Source: an uncultured Aquimonas sp.
GTDB lineage: Bacteria > Pseudomonadota > Gammaproteobacteria > Xanthomonadales > Xanthomonadaceae
Reading direction: 5' to 3'
NCBI RefSeq assembly: GCF_937888285.1
Contig: NZ_CALART010000013.1
Span: forward strand, 1 to 50,465
Length of the DNA stretch: 50,465 nt
The position numbers and the translations under genes were made by a program. Below are positions 1 to 8,044 of this stretch, piece by piece. The stretch's first letter is position 1. Each line of letters starts with the position of its first letter. The notes under the pieces were generated by a model. It made no database searches. It was given only the letters and a program-made list of their open reading frames with translations, and was not told where the DNA came from.

Positions 1-1005
1 GATCTTGCCCTCCATGTACCAGTCGACGATCTTCGGCACGTCGGTGCGGCCGCGCGCGCCGCCGAAGGCGCTGCCGCGCCAGTTGCGGCCGGTGACCAGC
101 TGGAAGGGCCGGGTGCTGATCTCGGCCCCCGCAGGCGCTACGCCGATGATGACGCTGGTGCCCCAGCCCTTGTGGCAGCACTCCAGCGCCTGGCGCATCA
201 CCTGGACGTTGCCGATGCACTCGAAGCTGTAATCGGCGCCGCCCTTGGTCAGCGAGACCAGGTACGGCACGAGGTCGCCCTCGACCTCCTTCGGGTTGAC
301 GAAGTGGGTCATGCCGAACTTGCGCGCCATCGCCTCGCGCGCGGGGTTGAGATCGACGCCGACGATCATGTCGGCACCGGCGAGGCGCAGGCCCTGGATC
401 ACGTTCAGACCGATTCCGCCCAGGCCGAACACCACCGCCTTGGAGCCGACCTCGACCTTGGCGGTGTAGATCACCGCGCCGATGCCGGTGGTGACGCCGC
501 AGCCGATGTAGCAGACCTTGTCGAAGGGCGCGTCCTCGCGGATCTTGGCGAGCGCGATTTCCGGCGCGACGGTGAAGTTCGAGAAGGTCGAGGTGCCCAT
601 GTAGTGGCGGATCGGCCGACCGTCGAGCGAGAAGCGGCTGCTGCCGTCGGGCATCAGCCCCTGCCCCTGCGTGCTGCGGATCGCCTGGCAGAGGTTGGTC
701 TTGGGGTTCAGGCAGTACTCGCACTCGCGGCATTCGGGCGTGTACAGCGGAATCACGTGGTCGCCGGGCTTGAGCGACTTCACGCCCGCGCCGACTTCGA
801 CCACCACGCCCGCGCCCTCGTGGCCGAGGATGGCCGGGAACAGGCCCTCGGGGTCGGCGCCGGACAGCGTGAACTCGTCGGTGTGGCAGACGCCCGTGGC
901 CTTGATCTCGACCAGCACCTCGCCGGCGCGCGGGCCTTCGAGATCGACGGTTTCGATGCTGAGCGGCTTGCCGGCTTCGAAGGCAACGGCGGCGCGGGAT
1001 TTCAT
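1..1005 (-). CDS. frmA: S-(hydroxymethyl)glutathione dehydrogenase (class III alcohol dehydrogenase), 3' part outside window
   Basis: This NAD-dependent, zinc-binding medium-chain dehydrogenase oxidises S-hydroxymethylglutathione in formaldehyde detoxification; the family also reduces S-nitrosoglutathione. The reading frame begins at an ATG (1005-1003) and stays open for 335 codons to the window edge, so roughly the last 35 residues of the usual ~370 are missing. Visible hallmarks are the catalytic-zinc motif GVCHTD (Cys40), GHEGAGVV, the four-cysteine structural zinc lobe CRECEYC...NLC, the second catalytic cysteine in GCGVTTG, and the nucleotide-binding GLGGIG turn. The class III signature is the long uninterrupted stretch around TSTFSNFTV. 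An S-formylglutathione hydrolase (frmB) is often the partner and may lie outside the window. The call is firm. Confidence 0.96.
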   Translation of the reverse strand, partial: MKSRAAVAFEAGKPLSIETVDLEGPRAGEVLVEIKATGVCHTDEFTLSGADPEGLFPAILGHEGAGVVVEVGAGVKSLKPGDHVIPLYTPECRECEYCLNPKTNLCQAIRSTQGQGLMPDGSSRFSLDGRPIRHYMGTSTFSNFTVAPEIALAKIREDAPFDKVCYIGCGVTTGIGAVIYTAKVEVGSKAVVFGLGGIGLNVIQGLRLAGADMIVGVDLNPAREAMARKFGMTHFVNPKEVEGDLVPYLVSLTKGGADYSFECIGNVQVMRQALECCHKGWGTSVIIGVAPAGAEISTRPFQLVTGRNWRGSAFGGARGRTDVPKIVDWYMEGKI

Positions 1006-1176
1006 GGCGGGGCTCCAGGCTGGTGACAGCCCCCGATTCTAGGCGCTCGCGCCCCGCCAATGGCCTTGCAGAGGTGAAGCCATCCCCTGCGGACGCCCGG
1101 CGCCGACCGTGATCGGATCAGCCGCCGGGTGCGCGGACGCGCGCGCGGGTCTCCCGCGCCGCGGGGTCTGTGTCCG

Positions 1177-2259
1177 CTACTTCGCGTTGGCGAGGCGCTC
1201 GCGCCGCAGCTGCCAGCCGCGCCAGGTCATCACGAACAGGGTCAGGGCGGTCAGCGGCAGCACGCCATAGACCATGACCGTGCGGTACTCATCGAGCAGG
1301 GCGTGCTCCTGCGCGTACATCACCAGCCAGGCGGTGTAGGCGAGGTAGAACAGGAAGAAGACGCCGCCCTCCCAACGCTCGATGCGGTAGCCGTTGAACA
1401 TCACCGGCAGGCAGGCCACGGCGACCGCGATCATGATCGGAATGTCGAAGCGCAGCGCCGAGGACGCCACCGGAATGTCGCCCGGAGCCACCAGCGCGGT
1501 GAGGCCGAGCACGGCGAGGATGTTGAAGATGTTGCTGCCGACCACGTTGCCGACCGCGATGTCGCGCTGGCCCTTCAGCGCCGCCATGATCGAGGTCGCG
1601 ACCTCGGGCAGCGAAGTGCCAGCGGCAACAATGGTCAGGCCGACCACCAGCTCGCTGATGCCGAGCTTCTGCGCGAAAGCGATTGCTGCCGCCACCAGCC
1701 AGCGCGAGCCCAGCACCAGCAGGGCGAGGCCAGCCACGATCAGCAGCAGCTGCACCCAGGTGCGATCCAGCCAGGGGCCGCCTTCGGGCAGCTCCTCGCC
1801 CGTCTCTTCGGCGGGGGCGCGACGGCTTTGAACGTACAGGGCAACCACATAGACGATCAGCAGGCCGGTCAGCAGCAGGCCGTCGAACAGACCAAGCGCG
1901 CCATCGACGGCGAGTGCCCACATCAGCAGGCTGACGCCGATCATGATCGGCACTTCCTTGCGCACGAGCTGGCGATGCACCACCAGCGGGGTGATCAGCG
2001 CCGACAGGCCAAGAATGAACAGCACGTTGAAGATGTTGCTGCCGACCACGTTGCCGATGGCGATATCGCCCTGGCCGTTGATCGCGCCCTGCACGGAGAC
2101 CGCGAGCTCCGGCGCGCTGGTGCCGAAAGCGACCACGGTCAGTCCAACGACCAGGGGCGAAATGCCCAGCGACAGCGACAGGCGACTGGCGCCGCGCACC
2201 AGCAGATCGGCACCCAGCACCAGCAGGACCAGGCCCGCAGCAAACATCAGGACACTCAC
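1177..2259 (-). CDS. Calcium/sodium antiporter (CaCA family, YrbG-like)
   Basis: A 360-residue inner-membrane cation exchanger of the CaCA superfamily, expected to exchange Na+ or H+ for Ca2+. It contains two inverted copies of the alpha repeat: GTSAPELAVS followed by GSNIFNVLFILG in the N half, and GTSLPEVATS followed by GSNIFNILAVLG in the C half. Acidic Glu residues in both repeats are the cation ligands in the family. About ten hydrophobic segments are visible, with a short polar loop near the middle. The start is a GTG (2259-2257) preceded by a good ribosome site (GAGAGG, 7 nt away). It lies upstream of frmA on the same strand but 171 bp away, so co-transcription is not evident. Confidence 0.93.
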   Translation of the reverse strand: MSVLMFAAGLVLLVLGADLLVRGASRLSLSLGISPLVVGLTVVAFGTSAPELAVSVQGAINGQGDIAIGNVVGSNIFNVLFILGLSALITPLVVHRQLVRKEVPIMIGVSLLMWALAVDGALGLFDGLLLTGLLIVYVVALYVQSRRAPAEETGEELPEGGPWLDRTWVQLLLIVAGLALLVLGSRWLVAAAIAFAQKLGISELVVGLTIVAAGTSLPEVATSIMAALKGQRDIAVGNVVGSNIFNILAVLGLTALVAPGDIPVASSALRFDIPIMIAVAVACLPVMFNGYRIERWEGGVFFLFYLAYTAWLVMYAQEHALLDEYRTVMVYGVLPLTALTLFVMTWRGWQLRRERLANAK

Positions 2260-2359
2260 GCGAAACCTCTCAGGCGATGCGGGTTGAAGATGGAGTGCAC
2301 CCGACGATCGCGGGCCGGCGCCAATCTTGAGCCATCCACAGGGAATTCAAGAAGCGGCG

Positions 2360-3358
2360 TCATACCGACGGCGTCTGCGCCGGCCGACGCTTGCCGGCGC
2401 TCCTGGCGGCCGCTGCCACTGGCGCTGCGCGCGGACAGGCGCTGTGGCGGCGCTGCTCCTCCAGCAGCGCGGGCAGGCGCTCGGCGAGGAAATCGATCAG
2501 CACGCGGATCGCCGGCAGCAGGCCGCTGCGCGAGGGAAACACCGCGTGGAAGATGCCCTGCGGCAGGCTCCAGTCGGGCAAGACCCGCTCCAGCGCTCCG
2601 TTTCCGAGCAGGTCCGCGCAGACCGTCTCGGGCAGCAGGGCGATGCCATGACCCGCCGCGGCGACCTCGCGCAGCACCGGAAAATCGTGCGCCATCAGAC
2701 GCGGCTCGAAGTCGACCCGCTCGACCGCGCCGCCGGGCCCGTGCAGCTCCCAGCGCTGCTGGCCGGGCTCCTCGCTCATCGACAGGCAGGCGTGGGCGGA
2801 CAGGGCCGCAGGCAGATCCGGACGCCCGTAGCGGTCGAGGTAGCGCGGGCTGGCCACCAGGTACTCGTTGATCTGGGCGAAGCTGCGCAGGATCAGGCTG
2901 CCGTCGTCATTGAGCCGGGTGCGCACGCGCAGGGCGACATCGATGCCCTCGTTGATCAGATCGACCCGACGATTGCTGACGTGCAGCTGCACGCGAACGT
3001 CGGGGTAGCGCTCGAGGAACTCCGGCAGAAGGCGCCCCAGCTGCTGCTGGGCGATCGCCACCGGCGCCGACACCCGCACCAGGCCGCGCGGCACCGCCGA
3101 CTGCCGCTCGACGACCTCACGGGCGGCGCGCGCCTCGTCGAGCATGGCGCGGGCGTGGCGGTAGACGCTCTGGCCGAGATCGGTGACTGCGAAGCGGCGC
3201 GTCGAGCGCTGCAGCAGACGCGCGCCGAGGGATTCCTCCAGCGCGGTAATGCGTCGCGACAGGCGCGACTTGGGCATTCCGGTGGCGCGCTCGGCCTTGG
3301 AGAAGCCGCCGTGTTCCACCACCAGGGCGAAGAACTGCAGATCGTTGAGGTCGTGCAT
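2360..3358 (-). CDS. LysR-family transcriptional regulator
   Basis: A 332-residue LysR-type regulator. The N-terminal winged helix-turn-helix is typical (residues about 1-60: LNDLQFFALVVEHGGFSKAE, then SRLSRRITALEESLGARLL and RSTRRFAVTDLG). A substrate-binding-like effector domain follows. The protein is some 30 residues longer than most family members because of an Arg/Ala/Pro-rich C-terminal tail (HSACPRAAPVAAAARSAGKR), probably disordered. It diverges from the azoreductase gene across about 200 bp; LysR regulators commonly control the divergent neighbour, and this subgroup is often found beside quinone reductases. No clear Shine-Dalgarno is present, because a GGGAATC-type repeat begins only 10 bp before the ATG. 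Confidence 0.93.
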   Translation of the reverse strand: MHDLNDLQFFALVVEHGGFSKAERATGMPKSRLSRRITALEESLGARLLQRSTRRFAVTDLGQSVYRHARAMLDEARAAREVVERQSAVPRGLVRVSAPVAIAQQQLGRLLPEFLERYPDVRVQLHVSNRRVDLINEGIDVALRVRTRLNDDGSLILRSFAQINEYLVASPRYLDRYGRPDLPAALSAHACLSMSEEPGQQRWELHGPGGAVERVDFEPRLMAHDFPVLREVAAAGHGIALLPETVCADLLGNGALERVLPDWSLPQGIFHAVFPSRSGLLPAIRVLIDFLAERLPALLEEQRRHSACPRAAPVAAAARSAGKRRPAQTPSV

Positions 3359-3367
3359 TTGAGGGCC

Positions 3368-3396
3368 GGGAATCGGGAATGGGGAATCGAGAATCG
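3368..3396. repeat. Solitary arm of the GGGAATC heptad repeat, upstream of lysR
   Basis: Four consecutive 7-bp units (GGGAATC, GGGAATG, GGGAATC, GAGAATC) match the arms of the inverted-repeat elements found elsewhere in the window. No complementary arm is visible before the azoreductase gene. It ends 10 bp from the lysR start codon and so occupies the position of its 5' leader. Confidence 0.8.
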
Positions 3397-3560
3397 AGAG
3401 AGCGGCTAGCGCTGTGGTCGAGGCCGTCGGGAGATCGCAGTTTCGAAAGCGGGCGGACGGGTTCGTTCCAGCAGCGCAACGGAGCGTGCTCCTTCAGTGG
3501 GTTTATCGCAACTGCCGAGCCAATCAAGCTGTGCCCAACGTCCACCCACGGAGCACCGCC

Positions 3561-4142
3561 ATGAAGGTTCTGCATCTCGATTCCAGCGCGCTCGGCACTG
3601 CGTCCGCCAGCCGCGAACTGACCGCCGCGGTGGTGCGCCAGCTGCGCGCCGACAGCCCGCATGTCGAAGTGAGCTACCGCGATCTCGACGCCCAGCCGCT
3701 GCCACACTTCACCGGCGCCACCCTGGCCAAGTCCAATCCGGCGGAAGCCGAGCTGGCCAAGGCCGTGCTCGACGAGTTCCTTGCCGCCGACGTCGTCGTG
3801 ATCGGCGCGCCGATGTACAACTTCAGCCTGCCCTCGACGCTGAAGGCCTGGATCGACCGCATCGCGGTGGCCGGCGTCACCTTCCGCTATACCGCCAATG
3901 GCCCCGAGGGCCTGGCCGGCGGCAAGCGCGTGATCGTCGCCAGCACCCGCGGCGGCGTCTACGGCGACGCCAGCCCGGCCGACTTCCAGGAGGCCTACCT
4001 GCGCCAAGTGTTCGCCTTCATCGGCATCAGCGACGTCGAGATCCTGCGCGCGGAGGGCCTGAACCTCTCGCCCGAGAGTCGCAAGCAGGGCCTCGATGCG
4101 GCCCATGCGCGCATCACGCGCACGGAAGCCCACGCGGCCTGA
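3561..4142 (+). CDS. azoR: FMN-dependent NADH:quinone oxidoreductase / azoreductase
   Basis: A 193-residue flavodoxin-like NAD(P)H:quinone reductase of the AzoR family. It binds FMN and performs two-electron reduction of quinones and azo compounds in the cytoplasm. Recognisable elements are the phosphate-binding start (KVLHLDSSALGTASASREL), the flavin-contacting motif GAPMYNFSLPSTLKAWIDR, and the S-T-RGG segment VIVASTRGGVYG near residue 130. The ATG at 3561 begins the conserved N-terminus; an in-frame upstream extension exists but carries no family similarity. It is divergent from the LysR gene, which probably regulates it in response to electrophiles or quinones (inference). Confidence 0.95.
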   Translation: MKVLHLDSSALGTASASRELTAAVVRQLRADSPHVEVSYRDLDAQPLPHFTGATLAKSNPAEAELAKAVLDEFLAADVVVIGAPMYNFSLPSTLKAWIDRIAVAGVTFRYTANGPEGLAGGKRVIVASTRGGVYGDASPADFQEAYLRQVFAFIGISDVEILRAEGLNLSPESRKQGLDAAHARITRTEAHAA

Positions 4143-4230
4143 GCGCTCTCAGCCCCGCGTTGCAGACTGGGGGTTCTCGAAGAAGCGTCGATTCACCGGC
4201 TCGCGCTGTGATTCTCCCGCTCGCGCTCTG

Positions 4231-4308
4231 TGTAGGAGCCTGCTGGCAGGCGACCGCAGCCTCCGCGTCGTATCTACGCTGCGGGTCGCGAGCAAGCTCG
4301 CTCCTACA
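4231..4308. repeat. REP-like inverted pair (TGTAGGAGC ... GCTCCTACA)
   Basis: Two related palindromic units face each other: TGTAGGAGCCTGCTGGCAGG on the left and, read on the other strand from the right end, TGTAGGAGCGAGCTTGCTCG. Each forms its own hairpin (CCTGCtgGCAGG and CGAGCttGCTCG). This arrangement matches the REP doublets (BIME-like) common in Pseudomonas and Xanthomonadales genomes. Confidence 0.85.
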
Positions 4309-4792
4309 AACAGCTGACTTTCGCAGGGGAGGGCGACAGCTTCAGAGGTGGTTGAGGAGTTTGTGTCTTGCGCGCGGATGCGCACTGCCGGCACGGGTGA
4401 GACCTTGTGATCGATCCCGCCTCCGTTTTGCGAGTGTCCAGTTGTCGGGCCCCTCTCCCCCTCCTGCTCGCGTACCGCCAGCGGATGGTGCCCGGCCTCC
4501 GAAGTGGCTCTCCCCGTCCGCTTCGGAACCTGCAAACCCGCGCGGCGCGCTCGCTTGTTCGCGCCACGCGCGACCGCTCTACCCGCGCACGTTCGAGTAC
4601 GTCGCGCGGAATCCAGTCCCCCGGAGCACCGTGGTCGCCAAGGATGGCGCCGCGGTGCAGTTTTGTGCGCCTGCCCAAACCAGCGGCCGCATTCCCGCTG
4701 CCCGCGATCGGCACGCCCCCCGAGATCCCGGTGGCCCGACGTGTCTGCAGCCCGCGGCACGCGCCGCGCACCGGCGTCGACCAGCCAGCGCC

Positions 4793-4806
4793 TTGATCGA
4801 TCTCAA
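4793..4806 (+). promoter_or_regulatory. FNR/ANR-type box upstream of fixH-ccoI-ccoS
   Basis: The sequence TTGAT-CGAT-CTCAA matches the FNR/ANR consensus TTGAT-N4-ATCAA at 9 of 10 defined positions. Its centre lies about 75 bp before the fixH start codon. A class II activator position (-41.5) would put transcription start near 4841. Oxygen control of cbb3 oxidase genes by FNR-family regulators is well established; binding here is inferred from sequence only. Confidence 0.6.
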
Positions 4807-4874
4807 GCCACGATGCGCCCCGGCGATTACCCTGTGGCCTTCGCGGCTGCGGCCGCGCCTGCGCAACTCCTTCC

Positions 4875-5387
4875 ATGAACAACGACGTCCACCCGAGCCG
4901 CCCCTGGTATCGAGAGCCGATGGTCTGGCTGATGATCGGCCTGCCGCTGGCTGCCGTGGTCGCAGGACTCAGCACGCTGGCCATCGCGATCCGCTCCGGC
5001 AGCACCGATGCGGTGCCCGACGTGGTGCGCCGCACCCTGCAGATCCAGGATGCCGACATCGCTGCCGACCGCCGCGCCATCGAGCTCGGCCTGCACGGCG
5101 AGCTGAGCATCGATGCCGAGACCGGCGCGATACAGGCGCAGATGCAGGGCCTGGGCGAGACAACGCCCGCACTCACCCTGCGTCTTCTGCATGCAGGCCG
5201 CGCCAGCCGCGATCTGGAGGTGCGTCTGGTCCAGGCCGGCGAGCGCTGGCACGGCCGCGTCGACGGCGCCACGGGCCAGGCCTGGAACATCGAGCTGTCA
5301 GCACCCGACCACAGCTGGCGGGTCGGCGGCCGGCTCGACCCCGGTGCCACCCGCAGCGAACTGATTCCCATGCTGTCGGGCGGTTGA
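4875..5387 (+). CDS. fixH: FixH-family protein (cbb3 oxidase assembly)
   Basis: A 170-residue membrane-anchored protein. A cytoplasmic N-terminal segment with the typical RPWYREPMVWLMIGLPL beginning leads into a single transmembrane helix (about residues 15-37). The rest is a periplasmic beta-rich domain ending in a HSWRVGGRL strand. FixH/CcoH is needed for cbb3-type cytochrome oxidase maturation and associates with the copper ATPase CcoI and the oxidase subunits. The gene is 8 bp upstream of ccoI and probably heads the ccoI-ccoS transcript behind the FNR-like box. No strong Shine-Dalgarno is visible before the ATG. Confidence 0.88.
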   Translation: MNNDVHPSRPWYREPMVWLMIGLPLAAVVAGLSTLAIAIRSGSTDAVPDVVRRTLQIQDADIAADRRAIELGLHGELSIDAETGAIQAQMQGLGETTPALTLRLLHAGRASRDLEVRLVQAGERWHGRVDGATGQAWNIELSAPDHSWRVGGRLDPGATRSELIPMLSGG

Positions 5388-5395
5388 ACCCGGCC

Positions 5396-7831
5396 ATGGA
5401 CATGCGCAGCCCCGCCTGCCACCACTGCGGCGAGCCGCTGCCGGCCGTCCCCGTGCTGGCCGAGTTCAAGGGCGCGCAGCGCGCCTTCTGCTGCGGCGGC
5501 TGCGCGGGCGCCGCGCGCTTCATCGAGCAGTCGGGCCTCGGCGACTACTACAAGCTTCGCGAGGAACAGGGCCGCCGCGTCGGCGAGGAGGCGCAGGACT
5601 ACAGCGCTTTCGATCGCGATGACGTGCTCGCCGAGCACAGCCGCGTGCCAGCCGAGGCCCCCGACTGCCGCGAGCTGACCCTGATCGTCGACGGCATGCG
5701 CTGCGCGGCCTGTTCCTGGCTGATCGACCGCGCGCTGGGCACTCTCGACGGCGTCGAGGACGTGCAGTCGAACGCGATCAGCGGCCGCGTGCGCCTGCGC
5801 TGGCGGCCCGCGCAGCTGCGCCTTTCCTCCGCGCTCGAACGTCTCGCTGGCCTGGGCTATGCGCCGCATCTCTCGCCCGGCGAAGGGCTGGAGCGCGCGC
5901 GCGCCGCCGAGCGCCGGCAGCTGCTGCTGCGCCTCGGCGTGGCGGGCCTGGGCAGCCTACAGGCGATGATGTTCGCCGAGGCGCTGTACCTCGACTTCGC
6001 CAACCAGATGGCGCCGGCCACGCGCGACTTCTTCCGCTGGATCACCTTCGGCGTGTCGGCGCCGGTGGTGTTCTACGCCGGCTGGCCCTTCCTCGCCGGC
6101 ATGGTCAGCGAGTTCCGCCAGCGTCGCCTCGGCATGGACACACTGATCGGCAGCTCGGTGCTGCTGGCCTACTTCGCGAGCCTCGTCGAAACCCTGCGCG
6201 GCGGCGCCCACGTGTGGTTCGACGCGGCGGTGATGTTCGTCTTCTTCCTGCTGGTGGCGCGCTACCTCGAACGCATGGCGCGGCAGCGCGCGAATGCCGC
6301 GGTGGATGCGCTGGCGCAGGCGCGGCCAGCGCTGGCCTGGAAGCTCGATGCCGAGGATGCCGCGGTGCAGGTACCGGTGGCCGCACTGGCAGTGGGCGAC
6401 CGCGTGCGCGTACCCGTGGGCGAAGCCCTGCCCGCCGACGGCGTACTCGACATGCCTGCTGCGGAAATTGACGAGGCTCTGCTCAGCGGGGAGTCGACGC
6501 CGGTGGCCAAGCGCGCCGGCGACGAGGTCTATGCCGGCAGCGTCGCCCGCCTGCAGCCTCTGCAGCTGCGCATCACCCGCACCGGCCAGGACACGCGCCT
6601 CTCGCATCTGACCCAGCTGGTCGAACGCGCGCAGAACGCGCGGCCCCGCGTGGCGCAGATCGCCGATCGCGTCGCCGGCCACTTCGTTGCCGCCTTGCTT
6701 GTGTCGGCGGCGTGGACCTTTGCCGTGTGGTGGCAGATCCACCCTGAGCGCGCCTTCGAGGTGATGCTGGCGGTGCTGGTCGTGAGCTGCCCCTGCGCGC
6801 TGTCGCTGGCGATTCCGGCCGCACTCGCGACGGCCGGCAACACCCTCACAAAACTCGGTGCCCTGCCCCTGCGCGGCGATGCGCTCAGTGATCTGGCCGA
6901 AGTCGACACCGTGCTGCTCGACAAGACTGGCACCCTGACCACCGGCAGCCCGCAAATCGCGCGCGTCGAGCTGCTGCGCGATCTTGATGCAGAGGCCGTC
7001 AACCGCATTGCCGCAGCGCTCGAACGCGACGCTGGTCATCCGCTGGCGCGCGCTTTCGCAGGCCTCGACGCGCCGCGCGCCGAGGCCATCGAAGTCACCG
7101 CCGGCGCCGGTGTTGCCGGTGACGTCGAAGGCCGAAGCTGGCGGATCGGCCACGCCGGCTTCGCCGCAGGATTGGATCGCGATCTGCCCGGCGTCTGGCT
7201 GGGTGACGGGGCGCGCGCTTTCGCCCGCTTCGAACTGGTCGATGCGCCGCGCAGCGACGCGCGCGAAGCGATCGCAGCGCTCACGGCCCAGGGCCTGCGC
7301 GTCGAGGTGCTGAGCGGCGATGCCCCGGAGGCAGTGGAGGCGACGGCGCGCGCACTCGGCATCGCACGCTGGTCGGCGCGGGCCACGCCCGAATCCAAGC
7401 TGGCGCGTCTGCGCGAGCTGCAGGCGCAGGGCCATCGCGTGCTGATGCTGGGCGACGGGATCAATGACGCGCCCGTGCTGGGCGGCGCTGATGTCTCGAT
7501 CGCGCTGGCCTGCGGCGCACCGATGGCGCATCGAGCGGCCGACATCGTGCTCTCGGGCGAGCGCCTGATGCGCCTGCCGCAGGTGGTGCAGCTGGCCCGA
7601 CGCACGCGCCGGATGATCCGCGAGAATCTCGCCTGGGCGCTGGTCTACAACGCCATCGCCCTGCCCTTCGCCGCCGCTGGCTGGGTGACGCCTTGGATCG
7701 CCGCGCTGGGCATGGCGGGTTCCTCCCTGCTGGTGACGCTCAACGCGCTGCGGCTCGGGCGCAGCGCCGCGTGGACGCTGCCGGATACGGCGACAATGCA
7801 GGCTCCGACGTCGGCCGAGGCCACTCGATGA
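5396..7831 (+). CDS. ccoI: Cu-transporting P1B-type ATPase for cbb3 oxidase
   Basis: An 811-residue heavy-metal P-type ATPase of the CcoI/FixI/CtpA type, exporting Cu(I) from the cytoplasm for delivery to the oxidase CuB centre. Features in order: an N-terminal cysteine-rich zinc-ribbon-like segment (CHHCGE, FCCGGCAGA) typical of CcoI; a heavy-metal-associated domain with GMRCAAC; the actuator-domain loop LLSGES; the intramembrane copper motif CPC (SCPCALS); the phosphorylation motif DKTGT; HP in the nucleotide domain (AGHPLA); and the hinge GDGINDAP. The ATG at 5396 follows fixH by 8 bp; an ATG two codons later is also possible. Its stop overlaps the ccoS start (ATGA). Confidence 0.96.
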   Translation: MDMRSPACHHCGEPLPAVPVLAEFKGAQRAFCCGGCAGAARFIEQSGLGDYYKLREEQGRRVGEEAQDYSAFDRDDVLAEHSRVPAEAPDCRELTLIVDGMRCAACSWLIDRALGTLDGVEDVQSNAISGRVRLRWRPAQLRLSSALERLAGLGYAPHLSPGEGLERARAAERRQLLLRLGVAGLGSLQAMMFAEALYLDFANQMAPATRDFFRWITFGVSAPVVFYAGWPFLAGMVSEFRQRRLGMDTLIGSSVLLAYFASLVETLRGGAHVWFDAAVMFVFFLLVARYLERMARQRANAAVDALAQARPALAWKLDAEDAAVQVPVAALAVGDRVRVPVGEALPADGVLDMPAAEIDEALLSGESTPVAKRAGDEVYAGSVARLQPLQLRITRTGQDTRLSHLTQLVERAQNARPRVAQIADRVAGHFVAALLVSAAWTFAVWWQIHPERAFEVMLAVLVVSCPCALSLAIPAALATAGNTLTKLGALPLRGDALSDLAEVDTVLLDKTGTLTTGSPQIARVELLRDLDAEAVNRIAAALERDAGHPLARAFAGLDAPRAEAIEVTAGAGVAGDVEGRSWRIGHAGFAAGLDRDLPGVWLGDGARAFARFELVDAPRSDAREAIAALTAQGLRVEVLSGDAPEAVEATARALGIARWSARATPESKLARLRELQAQGHRVLMLGDGINDAPVLGGADVSIALACGAPMAHRAADIVLSGERLMRLPQVVQLARRTRRMIRENLAWALVYNAIALPFAAAGWVTPWIAALGMAGSSLLVTLNALRLGRSAAWTLPDTATMQAPTSAEATR

Positions 7832-8028
7832 GCGTGCTGATCTATCTGGTGCCGGTCAGCCTGGTCCTGCTGGGCTTCGCGGTCTGGGCCTTCTGGTGGG
7901 CGGTCAAGCGCGGCCAGTTCGACGACCTCGACACCCCGGCCATCGACATCCTTGCCGACGACAGCAAGGACCGCGATCTGAAGAACACCGCCGAGGCCCG
8001 CGCGCGGACCGAGCGCAAACAGCCGTGA
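7828..8028 (+). CDS. ccoS: cbb3-type cytochrome oxidase assembly protein CcoS
   Basis: A 66-residue small membrane protein with the CcoS pattern: a short N-terminus, one transmembrane helix (VLIYLVPVSLVLLGFAVWAFWW), then a charged cytoplasmic tail beginning VKRGQFDDLDTPA, which is the family's most conserved stretch. CcoS is required for cofactor insertion into cbb3 oxidase. The start ATG overlaps the ccoI stop by 4 bp, so translation is probably coupled. It is followed by the TauE/SafE gene after 16 bp, the usual order in cco assembly clusters. Confidence 0.93.
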   Translation: MSVLIYLVPVSLVLLGFAVWAFWWAVKRGQFDDLDTPAIDILADDSKDRDLKNTAEARARTERKQP

Positions 8029-8044
8029 CCCGGCACGACACGCC

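Larger units (their letters stand above)
4143..4874. other. Long intergenic region without a recognisable gene
   Basis: About 730 bp between azoR and fixH. It holds a REP-like inverted pair (4231-4308) and, near its right end, an FNR/ANR-like box (4793-4806). Open frames cross it on both strands, but none has family-like composition, and I could not recognise a decayed gene. Confidence 0.7.

Noticed and set aside
4320..4790. A decayed gene in the azoR-fixH gap
   Set aside because: No residual similarity to any recognised family could be followed in any frame.
4304..5869. Long open frame opposite fixH and ccoI, and similar long antisense frames opposite most genes
   Set aside because: GC-rich codons create long shadow frames; composition is Arg/Ala/His-rich and without family motifs, while the opposite strand encodes recognised proteins.
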